Shown piece after piece: positions 7,515-14,938 of a stretch of DNA of 34,144 nucleotides (the stretch's first letter is position 1; the number at the start of each line of letters is the position of its first letter). Source of the stretch: Pirellulales bacterium (GTDB taxonomy: Bacteria; Planctomycetota; Planctomycetia; Pirellulales; DATAWG01). The notes under the pieces were generated by a model. The model searched no databases. It saw nothing but the letters and a program-made list of their open reading frames with translations, and was not told where the DNA came from. Where the stretch lies: the NCBI GenBank assembly GCA_035939775.1, contig DASZFO010000356.1, positions 1 through 34,144 on the forward strand. Direction: 5' to 3'. A program made the position numbers and the translations under genes.

Positions 7515-8272
7515 CGATGATCGCGTGGGCCACTCGCGGCCTTCCTGCCATGCCTTGGACCTATCCCGCCCTGATGCTGGTGGCAATCGCCGTCGGCGCG
7601 GCGATCAGCCGGCGCACTCAGCGAGCGCTATCCCTATCGGCAATGGAACGACTCGGCATCGGGCTCGGCGCGTTCTGCGGGGCGTTCATCGGAGCGCGGC
7701 TGCCGTTTGTGCTCTCGAATTGGAATGGATTGATGAGCGGAGCGGCGTGGTTCGGCGACGGCAAGACGATCGTGGCCGGGATCGTCGGCGGCTATTTCGG
7801 CGTGGAGTTGGCCAAGTGGGGGCTGCACATCCGCGTGAAGACCGGCGACAGCTTTGCCGTTCCGGTCGCGGCCGCGGTCGCGATCGGCCGACTCGCTTGC
7901 TTTTCCGCGGGGTGCTGTTATGGCACTCCCACCACGCTTCCTTGGGGGGTCGTATTCAGCACGGCCGACGCCCGTCCACGACATCCCACGCAACTCTACG
8001 AATCGGCTTTCCATATCGCTGCCGCGGCCATTCTAACCTTGTTATGGCGGCGCGGACTGCTTCGCGGGCAACTAATTAAGCTGTACATCATTTCGTATCT
8101 CATATACCGTTTTTTCAGCGAGTTTATCCGTCCCGAGCCGGAGATTTGGCTCGGCTTGACGGGTTATCAATGGGCTGCCGCAGCAGTTGCGCCAGTTTTT
8201 ATTTGGCTCTGGATTTGCGATGCTCGGTCGTCGGCCGGCGGCTTGGCAGCGGATTCGAACCTCGGCATTTAG
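7511..8272 (+). CDS. Lgt-like (prolipoprotein diacylglyceryl transferase family) membrane protein
   Basis: A 253-residue integral membrane protein of the Lgt superfamily. Family marks are KTIVAGIVGGYFGVELAKW (about 87-105), RLACFSAGCCYGTPT (about 128-142), RHPTQLYES (about 158-166) and YRFFSEFIRPEP (about 197-208). Lgt moves a diacylglyceryl group from phosphatidylglycerol to the lipobox cysteine of prolipoproteins. This member has the CCYG variant seen in divergent Lgt-like proteins, so its acceptor may differ. The ATG at 7511 overlaps the radical SAM stop (ATGA), a strong sign of translational coupling; an earlier in-frame start would overlap that gene by 130 bases. It is unlikely to be the housekeeping Lgt. 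Handling of a glycerolipid for the radical SAM partner is a reasonable but unproved inference. Confidence 0.85.
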   Translation: MTMIAWATRGLPAMPWTYPALMLVAIAVGAAISRRTQRALSLSAMERLGIGLGAFCGAFIGARLPFVLSNWNGLMSGAAWFGDGKTIVAGIVGGYFGVELAKWGLHIRVKTGDSFAVPVAAAVAIGRLACFSAGCCYGTPTTLPWGVVFSTADARPRHPTQLYESAFHIAAAAILTLLWRRGLLRGQLIKLYIISYLIYRFFSEFIRPEPEIWLGLTGYQWAAAAVAPVFIWLWICDARSSAGGLAADSNLGI

Positions 8273-8365
8273 GCCGGGAGAAGGGGACAGTCCCCGTTTC
8301 GCTGCCGACCGTCGCGGCGATGGTGCCCGCTCCGCAAAAGGGGGACAGTCCCCGCCGGATTTGTC
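8273..8365 (+). repeat. GGGGAC-core dispersed repeat, copy A
   Basis: Two GGGGACAGTCCCC palindromes (around 8283 and 8341) separated by a GC-rich spacer, flanked by GCCGGGAG on the left and GCCGGATTTGT on the right. It begins directly after the stop codon of the Lgt-like gene. The outer arms are less symmetric than in copies B, C and E. Likely roles are a transcription terminator or RNA-stabilising hairpin. Confidence 0.85.
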
Positions 8366-8407
8366 GGTCGCCCTTGATTATTGTTGGCCTCGATCTGCGT
8401 CAAGAAT

Positions 8408-8436
8408 TTGCCCCCGCTAGCGGCGGCAATTATACT
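8408..8436 (+). promoter_or_regulatory. Probable promoter of the histone H1-like gene
   Basis: TTGCCC at 8408-8413 and TATACT at 8431-8436 with a 17-base spacer. This predicts a leader of about 45 bases before the ATG at 8489. Confidence 0.5.
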
Positions 8437-8488
8437 GCCGGTTCATCTTCCTTCGATCGACCTCCCGTACCGCCGCAAGGAGAACCTC

Positions 8489-9004
8489 ATGGCCAAGAAG
8501 AAATCCGCGAAAAAGGCCCCCAAGAAAAAAGCTGCCAAGAAGGGAGGCGCGAAAAAGCGGGCCAAGAAGAAGCTCCCGGTGAAGAAGGGGGCCAAGAAGG
8601 CAGCGAAGAAGAACGCCAAGAAGAAGGCCAAGGCAGCCAAGGCGGCACCCAAGAAGAAGCAAGCGGCAAAGATGGCGGTTGCCAAGAAACGGCCGGCCGT
8701 TAAGAAGAAGTCCGCCGCCAAGAAAAAATCCGCGGTCAAGAAGAAGGTCGCCGCCAAAACAAGGAAGGCCAAAGCCGCGCCGCCGGCGATGCCGCCGGCC
8801 GAGATCGCATTGGCAGCCGCTCTGGCGCTCGAGTCAGCTCCGCCGCCGGCTGAAATCATCGTCGAGGAAATCGTGACCATCCGCGAAACTGAAACGATCG
8901 TCGAGCCGATGCCGTCTCCTGAGATGCCGGACGATTCGACAAATGGCAACGGGTCCAGCAGCGACGCCGCCCCGGGGCCGAGCAGCTCGTCGATGCAATG
9001 GTGA
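8489..9004 (+). CDS. Lysine/alanine-rich histone H1-like protein
   Basis: A 171-residue protein. Its first 95 residues are almost entirely Lys, Ala, Pro and Val in KKxAKK-type repeats (AKKKSAKKAPKKKAAKK), like the C-terminal tail of histone H1 and bacterial H1-like proteins. The rest is acidic and Ala/Pro/Ser-rich (VEEIVTIRETETIVEPMPSPEMPDD). The basic part should be disordered and bind DNA or RNA, giving a role in nucleoid compaction; the acidic tail may temper binding. The ATG at 8489 is set by a strong AAGGAG six bases upstream. Codons are strongly biased to AAG. It is flanked by dispersed repeats on both sides and has its own predicted promoter. Confidence 0.85.
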   Translation: MAKKKSAKKAPKKKAAKKGGAKKRAKKKLPVKKGAKKAAKKNAKKKAKAAKAAPKKKQAAKMAVAKKRPAVKKKSAAKKKSAVKKKVAAKTRKAKAAPPAMPPAEIALAAALALESAPPPAEIIVEEIVTIRETETIVEPMPSPEMPDDSTNGNGSSSDAAPGPSSSSMQW

Positions 9005-9019
9005 CGCCCGCGCCTAAGA

Positions 9020-9115
9020 GCGCCTAACAAATCCGGCGGGGACTGTCCCCCTTTTGCGGAGTCCGCGGAGCAAAATGGGGACTGTCCCCTTCTCCCTGCC
9101 GGATTTGTTAGGCGC
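9020..9115. repeat. GGGGAC-core dispersed repeat, copy B, with perfect terminal inverted repeats
   Basis: A 96-base element with perfect 18-base inverted ends (GCGCCTAACAAATCCGGC at 9020-9037, mirrored at 9098-9115). Inside are two GGGGACTGTCCCC palindromes. It lies between two convergent genes (stops at 9004 and 9117), so it is well placed to act as a bidirectional terminator. The ends are the same type as copy E. Confidence 0.9.
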
Positions 9116-9116
9116 A

Positions 9117-9539
9117 CTAATCGGGCGCGCGCAATACGCCGCAGATTTCATCCCACAATCCGGGCGAGACGTCGGAGGGATGGGATTCCGTCACGGCCTT
9201 GAGACAATCGTGCAAGTCCTTCCGCTCTGCGAGCGAGATCGCGGCAGCGACGATTGCCGGCGATCGGCTCATGCCGCCGCCGCAACACACCAGCGCCGGG
9301 ATCGAACGCTCGATCATTGCCGCAACGGCGTCGATCGCCAGATGAATCAGATTAGGATCGTTGCCCTCTCCGTCCACCAGCGGAAATCGGTAAGCGATGA
9401 TTTCGCGCGGCAATGGTAGCGGCGGCTCTTCGATCGCCAATTGCACGACGGCGCGAATCTCCCGTTCAAGGATGCCCTGCAAATCGCGCCCGTCGCCGGA
9501 GTGACCGATCCAAAGCTGATGATCTCTGACTTGATTCAT
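9117..9539 (-). CDS. Dual-specificity-phosphatase-like protein with variant active site
   Basis: A 140-residue protein related to the dual-specificity protein phosphatase fold. The phosphate-binding loop is C86-GGGMS-R92 (C-x5-R) followed by SPAIVAAA, and an upstream FPLVDGEGND loop could supply the general acid (D56 or D61). The His that normally precedes the catalytic Cys is Cys here (CCGGGMSRS). This should alter the nucleophile's pKa or allow a disulfide. The ATG at 9539 is chosen because an upstream extension would run through a dispersed repeat. Substrates are unknown. It stops two bases beyond copy B of the GGGGAC repeat. Confidence 0.78.
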   Translation of the reverse strand: MNQVRDHQLWIGHSGDGRDLQGILEREIRAVVQLAIEEPPLPLPREIIAYRFPLVDGEGNDPNLIHLAIDAVAAMIERSIPALVCCGGGMSRSPAIVAAAISLAERKDLHDCLKAVTESHPSDVSPGLWDEICGVLRAPD

Positions 9540-9571
9540 GAGAGCGGCCCGCCGGAATGACGTGCAATGTA

Positions 9572-9672
9572 AGAGCCTATCCGAGAACCGCCGGGGACCG
9601 TCCCCTTTTGTGGAGTCTTCGGAACAAAAGGGGACGGTCCCGCTCTCCTCAGGCGGTTCTCGGATAGGCTCT
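9572..9672. repeat. GGGGAC-core dispersed repeat, copy C, with perfect terminal inverted repeats
   Basis: A 101-base element. The ends are 21-base perfect inverted repeats starting AGAGCCTATCCGAGAACCGC (9572-9592 and 9652-9672), a different end sequence from copies B and E. Two GGGGACNGTCCC palindromes lie inside. Its right edge supplies part of the stop codon of the next minus-strand gene (9671-9673). Confidence 0.9.
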
Positions 9673-9949
9673 AATGTTCGCGTCCGTCGGGGGCGAGATC
9701 TTTGAGGCAGGCCAGGACGATTATGCCGATGATCGACAGAAGACCCATGAGACACCAGGCGGGGTTTCGGCCTTTGGCGAGAGCGTAATAGGCGAGGCCC
9801 AACATAAGCAGCGCGGTGCCTGCAATGGCAACCAGCGCGCCGATCGCTTCGTGCGACGGGTTCGTTCGCATCACGACCTGACCGGCGATTTGGAGAATGA
9901 TGCCTGGCACACCCGCAAGTAGACTAATGCTATTGTAGCGCGCGATCAT
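9671..9949 (-). CDS. Small three-helix membrane protein
   Basis: A 92-residue protein with three hydrophobic segments: SLLAGVPGIILQIAGQVVM (about 9-27), ALVAIAGTALLMLGLAYYAL (about 38-57) and CLMGLLSIIGIIVLACL (about 66-82). It ends in a short polar tail, KDLAPDGREH. The layout resembles small uncharacterised proteins of planctomycetes in which KGRxPxxxLxGLLSxIGxIVLxxLKD forms the last helix. No enzymatic motif is present, and the function is unknown. Its stop codon is formed at the edge of repeat copy C. Confidence 0.75.
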   Translation of the reverse strand: MIARYNSISLLAGVPGIILQIAGQVVMRTNPSHEAIGALVAIAGTALLMLGLAYYALAKGRNPAWCLMGLLSIIGIIVLACLKDLAPDGREH

Positions 9950-10075
9950 GACGACATCCGACGGGATTTAGGAATTGGAAGAGATGATGACGATAGCAAA
10001 CTGCATCGCGCCGCAATTCGGCTATAGCTAGGATTCTCGTATGCCGTCAACAATCGCCATACGCTCCATGTGCGC

Positions 10076-10205
10076 GCGATTCCTCCGGAGGCCCTTCAGG
10101 CCGCCAGCGCACGGGTGATATCGGCTGTCCCAGGGTTCCGCTCCGTTCTCCTTGTGGAGAACTTCGCTCCACCCTGGGCTGGGCTCCGCCGGCCTTTCAG
10201 GCCTA
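10076..10205. repeat. GGCCTGAAAGGC-type dispersed repeat with hairpin potential
   Basis: The segment has GGCCTTTCAGGCC-like units at both ends (GGCCCTTCAGGCC near 10090, GGCCTTTCAGGCC near 10191). A central stem lies between CCCAGGGTTCCGCTCCG and TTCGCTCCACCCTGGG, pairing partly through GTTCTCC/GGAGAAC. It is a palindromic repeat of the kind widespread in planctomycete genomes. It ends four bases before the stop codon of the PDZ protein gene. The remaining bases from 9950 hold no gene that can be supported. Confidence 0.65.
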
Positions 10206-10208
10206 CAT

Positions 10209-11234
10209 TCACTCCTTTTTCTTCGCGATGAACTCGCGCAGCTCATTCAACTCGTGACGCATCTGCTCGACTTGCTTGCGCAGCTCCCCGACGGCCGGAT
10301 CGGGTTGCTGCGGCTGGATCAGGGAAAGGCTGCGGTTGAACTGAAGCGGAACGGCCGCCGGCGGTTCGATCGGGGCCGCAAGGTCCATGACGGTGAAAGT
10401 CCTTTGCGCAAGGCCATTCGGCGGCGCGGCGAGCATGCCGGGATTGGGGAAAACCATGGCGCCGCCGAGAGGGCCGCCTGGGCCGGCCTCTGTCGCCGCG
10501 TTTATTCTCTCGGAAAGCTCGCGCATTTCGCGCCGGAGCCGTTCGGCATCCTCGGTTCGGCCGGCTGCGGCCAACTCGTCGGCCGCGCGCCGCATCGCAG
10601 CAGCTTGCCGCATCATTTTTTCCAGATCGGGATTCGCCTGGCTAAGCTGGTCTAGCTGCGCTAGCTCGCGGTTGATCGCTCCGATCCGCTGCTGGACCCC
10701 CTGCAACTCGGCACGGATTCTTTGCAACTGCGCGCGGTGCAGTTGTTGCTCGGCGAGCGGGTTCTTCGAGATCGCGCCGCCGTCCAATTGAAGCCCCTCC
10801 GGCAATTCAAAGCCGCTCGGCCGGTTTACCGGCTTGATAACGACGTCGTAAGTCTTTCCATCCCGCAGAAATTCCAGCGCAAGACCGCTCTTCTTTGCGT
10901 CGCGGACCGCTTCGAGGATGTCGGTGTAAGTCTTCACCGGTTTGTCGCCGGCCTTGAGGAGAATGTCGTCCGGTTTGATGCTCGCTTTTGCGCCCGGGCT
11001 ATCCGGCACGACTTCGCGAACCACTAGCCCTTGTTCCTTCGGGAGATCGAGCTTCTGCCGCAAGTCGTCCGGCAGCGTGGTTACTCGCAGCCCCAGCCAG
11101 TCTTGGCCGAGCGACGAGGGTTCAGAAGTGAAGGTGAGCAAGGTCGTGTCGTAGTCCAATTCCTGACCGGACAAAAGGCGATTCGAGAAAAGAGCCAAAA
11201 CGAACGCCATCAGAACCGTTGTCAGCCGTTTCAT
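10209..11234 (-). CDS. Secreted PDZ-domain protein with coiled-coil tail
   Basis: A 341-residue protein with an N-terminal signal peptide (MKRLTTVLMAFVLALFSNRLLSGQ, cleavage likely near 22-24). One PDZ domain lies at about 45-135 (DWLGLRVTTL, VVREVVPDSPGAKASIKPDDILLKAGDKPV). A long helical region at about 160-248 rich in Gln, Arg and Glu should form a coiled coil, and the C-terminal helix (about 318-341) is charged. No protease domain is fused, so it is probably a periplasmic scaffold or a binding protein for C-terminal peptides. The ATG at 11234 follows a strong GAGGAGG seven bases upstream. An upstream alternative start would lack a signal peptide at the N-terminus. Confidence 0.82.
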   Translation of the reverse strand: MKRLTTVLMAFVLALFSNRLLSGQELDYDTTLLTFTSEPSSLGQDWLGLRVTTLPDDLRQKLDLPKEQGLVVREVVPDSPGAKASIKPDDILLKAGDKPVKTYTDILEAVRDAKKSGLALEFLRDGKTYDVVIKPVNRPSGFELPEGLQLDGGAISKNPLAEQQLHRAQLQRIRAELQGVQQRIGAINRELAQLDQLSQANPDLEKMMRQAAAMRRAADELAAAGRTEDAERLRREMRELSERINAATEAGPGGPLGGAMVFPNPGMLAAPPNGLAQRTFTVMDLAAPIEPPAAVPLQFNRSLSLIQPQQPDPAVGELRKQVEQMRHELNELREFIAKKKE

Positions 11235-11545
11235 AACCCGCCTCCTCAAGGGCACGTTTTGCAATTCCCCCGGCGAGGCCCTGTTTCGCCGGGGCGTCCG
11301 AATCTCCCAGTTCGCCGCGCGAGACGAGCGCGGCCGCCACCGCCGAGTTAGTCGCTGGCCACCATCCCATTGTTCACGACGGGCGAAAAAAACACAACGT
11401 CGTAACGATCAGGCGGCATTCAGACGAGCAATCCGCAGATTACGCAGATTGACGCAGATTTTGAGAGACGAGCCGTCCGCTCGGATTGTCGTTTAGAATT
11501 GAATCTGCGGAAATCTGCGGATGAAATTGGGCGTGAACCCGTATC
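11235..11545. other. Gene-free stretch between PDZ gene and ABC permease
   Basis: No open frame here can be supported. The stretch holds the upstream region of the PDZ gene (no convincing promoter seen) and, near 11431-11522, the inverted repeat listed separately. Confidence 0.6.
11431..11522. repeat. ATCCGCAGATT inverted repeat, gene-less
   Basis: The left arm ATCCGCAGATTACGCAGATT (11431-11450) and the right arm, on the minus strand ATCCGCAGATTTCCGCAGATT (11502-11522), flank about 50 bases. They are the same CGCAGAT-type repeats that border the GxxExxY gene at 487-879. The element lies 24 bases beyond the permease stop codon. Confidence 0.7.
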
Positions 11546-13120
11546 TCAACGAGTTCTGTTCCACGACAGGGCCAGCGGAACGGCGGCTAGCGGCGCGACC
11601 GCCAGAGATAGCAGGCCGATGAAGAATAAGTTGAGGATTAGCGGCAATCGCGGATTGAGCACGCCGGTCAGCGCAGCCAAGGCTAAGATCGCCAAAAGTC
11701 CGAATAGCCCGACAAGCATCGTCGGCAGTCCGATGAGCGACCTACGCCAAGCCACGATGAACGTCCGAGCGTTGCCCCAGATGAGGATGATTCCGCTTGC
11801 GGCGCCGATGCCGGTATAGAATACTTGCTCGACTGGTCGAGGCAAAACAAAGTGCGGCAAGGTCATTGTTGCAACCCAGGCCACGACGATGCCGCCGAGC
11901 AACAACACGGGCCGCGTTCTTCCGGTAAGACCGACCGAAATCATCACTGCCATAACAATCCAAGGCCCGAGCAACGTCGCGGGAAAGTACCATGCCTCCA
12001 GATGATGGAGAATTTCGGTCTGGCGAATGATTCTCATCCCCGCGATGGCACCGACGAGCAGAAACGCGAGGACCCAGATTCCCCAGGCAATCAGAGTGCT
12101 CTTCGCCGCGGTCTTGAGAATGGTTTTCGACAGGTCGCGATTGGTAATCGGCCGGGTCGCCAGGAACTGCCCCATTTTGTAATCCTTGTCGCTCGGACCG
12201 ACGTTGCCGATGACTACGCCGCCGATGAATCCCGCCATCGAAAGCATCCCGCCGCCGGCAATGAGTCCGCCGAATAGATCGCGTAGATCGCGATTGAAGA
12301 TCAGCCAGAGGATAAAGCCCCCGACGATAACCAACCCGACGGTCCCTGGCATGACCCATCCTTTCCGCCGCCACTCGCACCAATGTTGCGCCTCCGCGGG
12401 GCTGCGAAACGGGCGGCGAGTTTCAGGCGAGGAGTCGAATAAGCGGTCAATCCAAGCGACGATCCCCAACACTGGCAATGGATCGCCGCGGCGATTTCGC
12501 GCCACCGCGATCACGGCGACCGCATACGCGGCGACGGCGAAGCCCAGCATCATCGCGGCTTCCCCCAATGTCACTTCGGTCCAAAGGCGCGTCGGCTGAG
12601 AAAACACCGGGCCGAATCGCGATTTGAACCAGAGACCCAACAGGGCCGCGACCGGAGCGAGTCCGATGACCATCCAGACCGTTTTCTCTGTCAGCCACAA
12701 AAGGGCGTTGACCGCGGCCAGCATGACCGCCAGAAAGATCGCCGGACCCCAGATCGGCCAGCCGAGACCAAACGTAGCGTTTGCCGCCGCGGTGCTAACG
12801 ATCGATTCCAGCGCCATCAGCGCCATCGCCGGAAACAAATGCCAGGCGACGATCGTCGAAGTCGGCACCGGCATCACGAACAACCGCGATGGATGCCCTT
12901 GCACCGCAAATATGGCCACGCCGAAGGCGAACATGTTGATCTCCATCATCATGAAACTGATGAGGAAGAAGCTCTTATCGTGCGGCAGGAGGGCCCGTTG
13001 ATGCCGCAACTCCCCGAACATGATCATCGGCAAGGCATTGGCGACCACGAAGCCCACGATCAGCCACGACCGCCCGCGGCGGAGCAGTTCCCACGTCATC
13101 GCCAGGGGAATTGATCGCAT
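11546..13120 (-). CDS. ABC transporter permease (multi-pass)
   Basis: A 524-residue integral membrane protein with about twelve hydrophobic segments, for example WLIVGFVVANALPMIMFG near the start and LIGLPTMLVGLFGLLAILAL near the end. A soluble stretch in the middle contains WCEWRRKGWVMPG. It is the membrane partner of the ABC ATPase encoded just upstream in the same direction, under the GntR regulator. Such YtrABC-like or Nat-like exporters move antibiotics, lipids or peptides out; the substrate here is unknown. The ATG at 13120 follows a good GAGGAGAG site eight bases away and gives a normal cytoplasmic N-terminus. An upstream start would run through the repeat at 13158-13341. Confidence 0.82.
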   Translation of the reverse strand: MRSIPLAMTWELLRRGRSWLIVGFVVANALPMIMFGELRHQRALLPHDKSFFLISFMMMEINMFAFGVAIFAVQGHPSRLFVMPVPTSTIVAWHLFPAMALMALESIVSTAAANATFGLGWPIWGPAIFLAVMLAAVNALLWLTEKTVWMVIGLAPVAALLGLWFKSRFGPVFSQPTRLWTEVTLGEAAMMLGFAVAAYAVAVIAVARNRRGDPLPVLGIVAWIDRLFDSSPETRRPFRSPAEAQHWCEWRRKGWVMPGTVGLVIVGGFILWLIFNRDLRDLFGGLIAGGGMLSMAGFIGGVVIGNVGPSDKDYKMGQFLATRPITNRDLSKTILKTAAKSTLIAWGIWVLAFLLVGAIAGMRIIRQTEILHHLEAWYFPATLLGPWIVMAVMISVGLTGRTRPVLLLGGIVVAWVATMTLPHFVLPRPVEQVFYTGIGAASGIILIWGNARTFIVAWRRSLIGLPTMLVGLFGLLAILALAALTGVLNPRLPLILNLFFIGLLSLAVAPLAAVPLALSWNRTR

Positions 13121-13157
13121 ATCCAAATCTCTCCTCGTCGCGAGTCGAAGGGTTTTA

Positions 13158-13341
13158 TTTATGAGGAGGCCAGGAAGGCAGGAGACAATAACAATTAGCC
13201 GGAAATGGACGGAAATGAACGCGAATGAAGAACGAGGCAAGGTAATTTTCGTGTCCGAACAAATTCAATCCTGATTTCCGTCCATCTGCCCATCTGCGTC
13301 CATTTCCGGCTCTTCTCCTGCCTTCCTGGTCTCCTCATAAA
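13158..13341. repeat. Long inverted repeat TTTATGAGGAGRCCAGGAAGG
   Basis: The arms at 13158-13185 and 13314-13341 match over 28 bases with one mismatch (TTTATGAGGAGGCCAGGAAG). They are followed inside by AGCCGGAAATGG (13197-13208), mirrored at 13300-13311, and by CGCAGATG-like units. The 90-base centre has no supported gene. It lies between the ABC ATPase stop (13414) and the permease start (13120), so transcripts would carry a large stem-loop between the two cistrons. Confidence 0.85.
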
Positions 13342-13413
13342 AAAATCCGTTTCGTAGTTGTCGATGATCGTGTTATCCAGTTCGTCGTAATAACTCAGGT
13401 CGCACTGATTTGT

Positions 13414-14325
13414 TTAGTTGGGCTGGGGCGCGATGCGGGTGACAAAAATCTCATCGAGCGACAGGGCCGAGTCGCTGACCACGGTGGCTCCGATCGCCTC
13501 GGCCGCCCGCCGCAATTGGTCGCTCTCGCCGCTGCATGTGTAAGTCCACTCGACTCCCTCGCCCGTGCAGGAGAGCATTCCCACGAGCGACGGCGGGCGT
13601 TCGACCGATTGGCCGAACCGCAATGTCAGCCGCCGGTGCGTCTCTTTGATTTCATCCATCGCCGCGGTGAGCACGATCCGTCCCTTGTGGATGATCGCCA
13701 CGCGATCGGCCACCCGCTCTACCTCATCCAGCAAATGTGACGAGAATAAGACCGTCCGCCCCTCGTCGGCGATCGTGCGGATGATGGCCCCCAGGATGTC
13801 GCGGCGCACGACCGGATCGAGCCCCGACGAGGGTTCATCCAAGACGAGCAGGTCAGGACGATGGGCGAGCGCCACGAGCAATCCGGCTCGCGCCCGCTGC
13901 CCGCGCGAGAGGTTCTTGATTTTCGCGGCGGCGTCGAGGTCGAAGGCCCGCCGCAATTCCTCGGCGTAGGCTTCATCCCAATTCGGGAAGAAGGCCTGCG
14001 TGTAGCGCATCAATTCGCCGACGCGCATCCAGTTCGGCAGATCGCGGTCTTCCGAGAGGTAGCCGATGCGGCCGAGCGTGCCGACCGGGTTCTCGACCGG
14101 ATCGAGTCCGAACACGCGGACCGCGCCGAACTGCGGCTTGAGCAAGCCGAGAAGATGCTTGATCAGTGTCGTCTTCCCGGCGCCGTTGCCGCCGATCAGG
14201 CCGAACACTCCGCCGCGCGGGATCGTGAGCGAAACATCGTCGAGCGCAGTTTGGTCGCCAAACCGCCGGATCACATGGCGAATCTCGACGATCGACGGGG
14301 CCGTTGAATCGTATGGAGCGAGCAT
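13414..14325 (-). CDS. ABC transporter ATP-binding protein
   Basis: A 303-residue ATPase. The Walker A is GGNGAGKT (45-52), the signature LSRGQ (139-143), the Walker B LLVLDEP (159-165) and the switch His H197 in FSSHLLDEVERVADR. It has the general form of the YtrB/CcmA/NatA-type exporters, with a C-terminal extension (about 215-303) that ends LSLDEIFVTRIA. It should power the permease encoded at 11546-13120. The ATG at 14325 is chosen over an upstream GTG; an AGGAA about ten bases upstream supports it. It follows the GntR regulator gene, but a 60-base hairpin repeat lies between them. Confidence 0.92.
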   Translation of the reverse strand: MLAPYDSTAPSIVEIRHVIRRFGDQTALDDVSLTIPRGGVFGLIGGNGAGKTTLIKHLLGLLKPQFGAVRVFGLDPVENPVGTLGRIGYLSEDRDLPNWMRVGELMRYTQAFFPNWDEAYAEELRRAFDLDAAAKIKNLSRGQRARAGLLVALAHRPDLLVLDEPSSGLDPVVRRDILGAIIRTIADEGRTVLFSSHLLDEVERVADRVAIIHKGRIVLTAAMDEIKETHRRLTLRFGQSVERPPSLVGMLSCTGEGVEWTYTCSGESDQLRRAAEAIGATVVSDSALSLDEIFVTRIAPQPN

Positions 14326-14386
14326 GGGAGCGTTCCTGACGGGAGAGACTTTTTGTGGCACGGGACCGTGCCGCCGCGTTTCAGTC

Positions 14387-14446
14387 GTAGGTCAGGCTTC
14401 TAGCCTGACGAATCTCGGCAAAAGTCAGGCTGGAAGCCTGACCTAC
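14387..14446. repeat. GTAGGTCAGGCTT hairpin repeat, copy 1
   Basis: A 60-base element with 23-base inverted arms (GTAGGTCAGGCTTCTAGCC... pairing with the mirrored right arm, one mismatch) around a short centre (GAATCTCGG). Each arm also contains the small palindrome TCAGGCTTCTAGCCTGA. It lies between the GntR and ABC ATPase genes. A second copy in the same orientation lies at 14979-15038. Confidence 0.9.
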
Positions 14447-14458
14447 ATACTTGCTTCC

Positions 14459-14881
14459 TCATTCCGCATTGGCAGCACTCCGCACCGGCAGCGCCGCGCT
14501 CCGCTGCTCGACGAGCTTGATGAGATCTTCGAACGAAACGTCCATCTGCCGCGCTTCGGCCAGCAGGGCATCGATCCGCTGCGTGAGGATTTTGATCCGC
14601 TCGCGGCGGGCCAGCGGCGAACCCTGATCGGAGATGTAGGTCCCGGCCGTGCGCCGCTTCTCGACGATCCCGGCCAATTCGAGTTCGCGATAGGCTCGGG
14701 CTACCGTGTTCGGATTGATGATTAGCCGCTCCGCCAAAACGCGAATCGGCGGCAATTCATCCCCCGGATTCAACCGGCCGGAGGCGACCAGGTATTTGAT
14801 CTGATTGACGATCTGCAAATAGATCGGCAGGCCGTCGTTGGGAGCGATGTGAATTTGCACGGTCAGTTCTCGCCGCGGCAA
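14459..14881 (-). CDS. GntR-family transcriptional regulator, YtrA type
   Basis: A 140-residue regulator with an N-terminal winged-helix domain: GLPIYLQIVNQIKYLVASG, then LPPIRVLAERLIINPNTVARAYRELELAGIV, then KRRTAGTYI. The C-terminal helical part is short, as in the YtrA subfamily, which has no large ligand domain. Family members repress adjacent ABC exporter operons. The start is uncertain: the TTG at 14881 gives MPRRELTVQIHIAP, while the GTG at 14860 would give MQIHIAPNDG, the usual YtrA beginning. The gene is followed on the same strand by an ABC ATPase and a permease. It is preceded by a sigma70-like promoter overlapped by a perfect palindrome, so autoregulation is likely. Confidence 0.9.
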   Translation of the reverse strand: MPRRELTVQIHIAPNDGLPIYLQIVNQIKYLVASGRLNPGDELPPIRVLAERLIINPNTVARAYRELELAGIVEKRRTAGTYISDQGSPLARRERIKILTQRIDALLAEARQMDVSFEDLIKLVEQRSAALPVRSAANAE

Positions 14882-14916
14882 GGCTTCGACAATGGAGATG
14901 CCGACCTCGGAGTCAC

Positions 14917-14938
14917 TTGTATTAACTCAATAATACAA
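14917..14938. promoter_or_regulatory. Palindromic operator of the GntR/ABC operon
   Basis: TTGTATTA-ACTCAA-TAATACAA: two perfect 8-base arms with a 6-base spacer, 36 bases upstream of the TTG start of the GntR gene and overlapping its -10 box. YtrA-type regulators bind short AT-rich palindromes in their own promoters, so this is the best candidate binding site. Confidence 0.7.

Noticed and set aside
7511-8272. Housekeeping lipoprotein diacylglyceryl transferase
   Set aside because: It has the CCYG variant and is translationally coupled to a radical SAM gene, so it looks like a specialised paralogue.
11122-11370. Minus-strand open frame covering the start of the PDZ gene
   Set aside because: A different frame from the well-supported PDZ gene, with no motif; the 11235-11545 gap is better explained as regulatory and repeat DNA.
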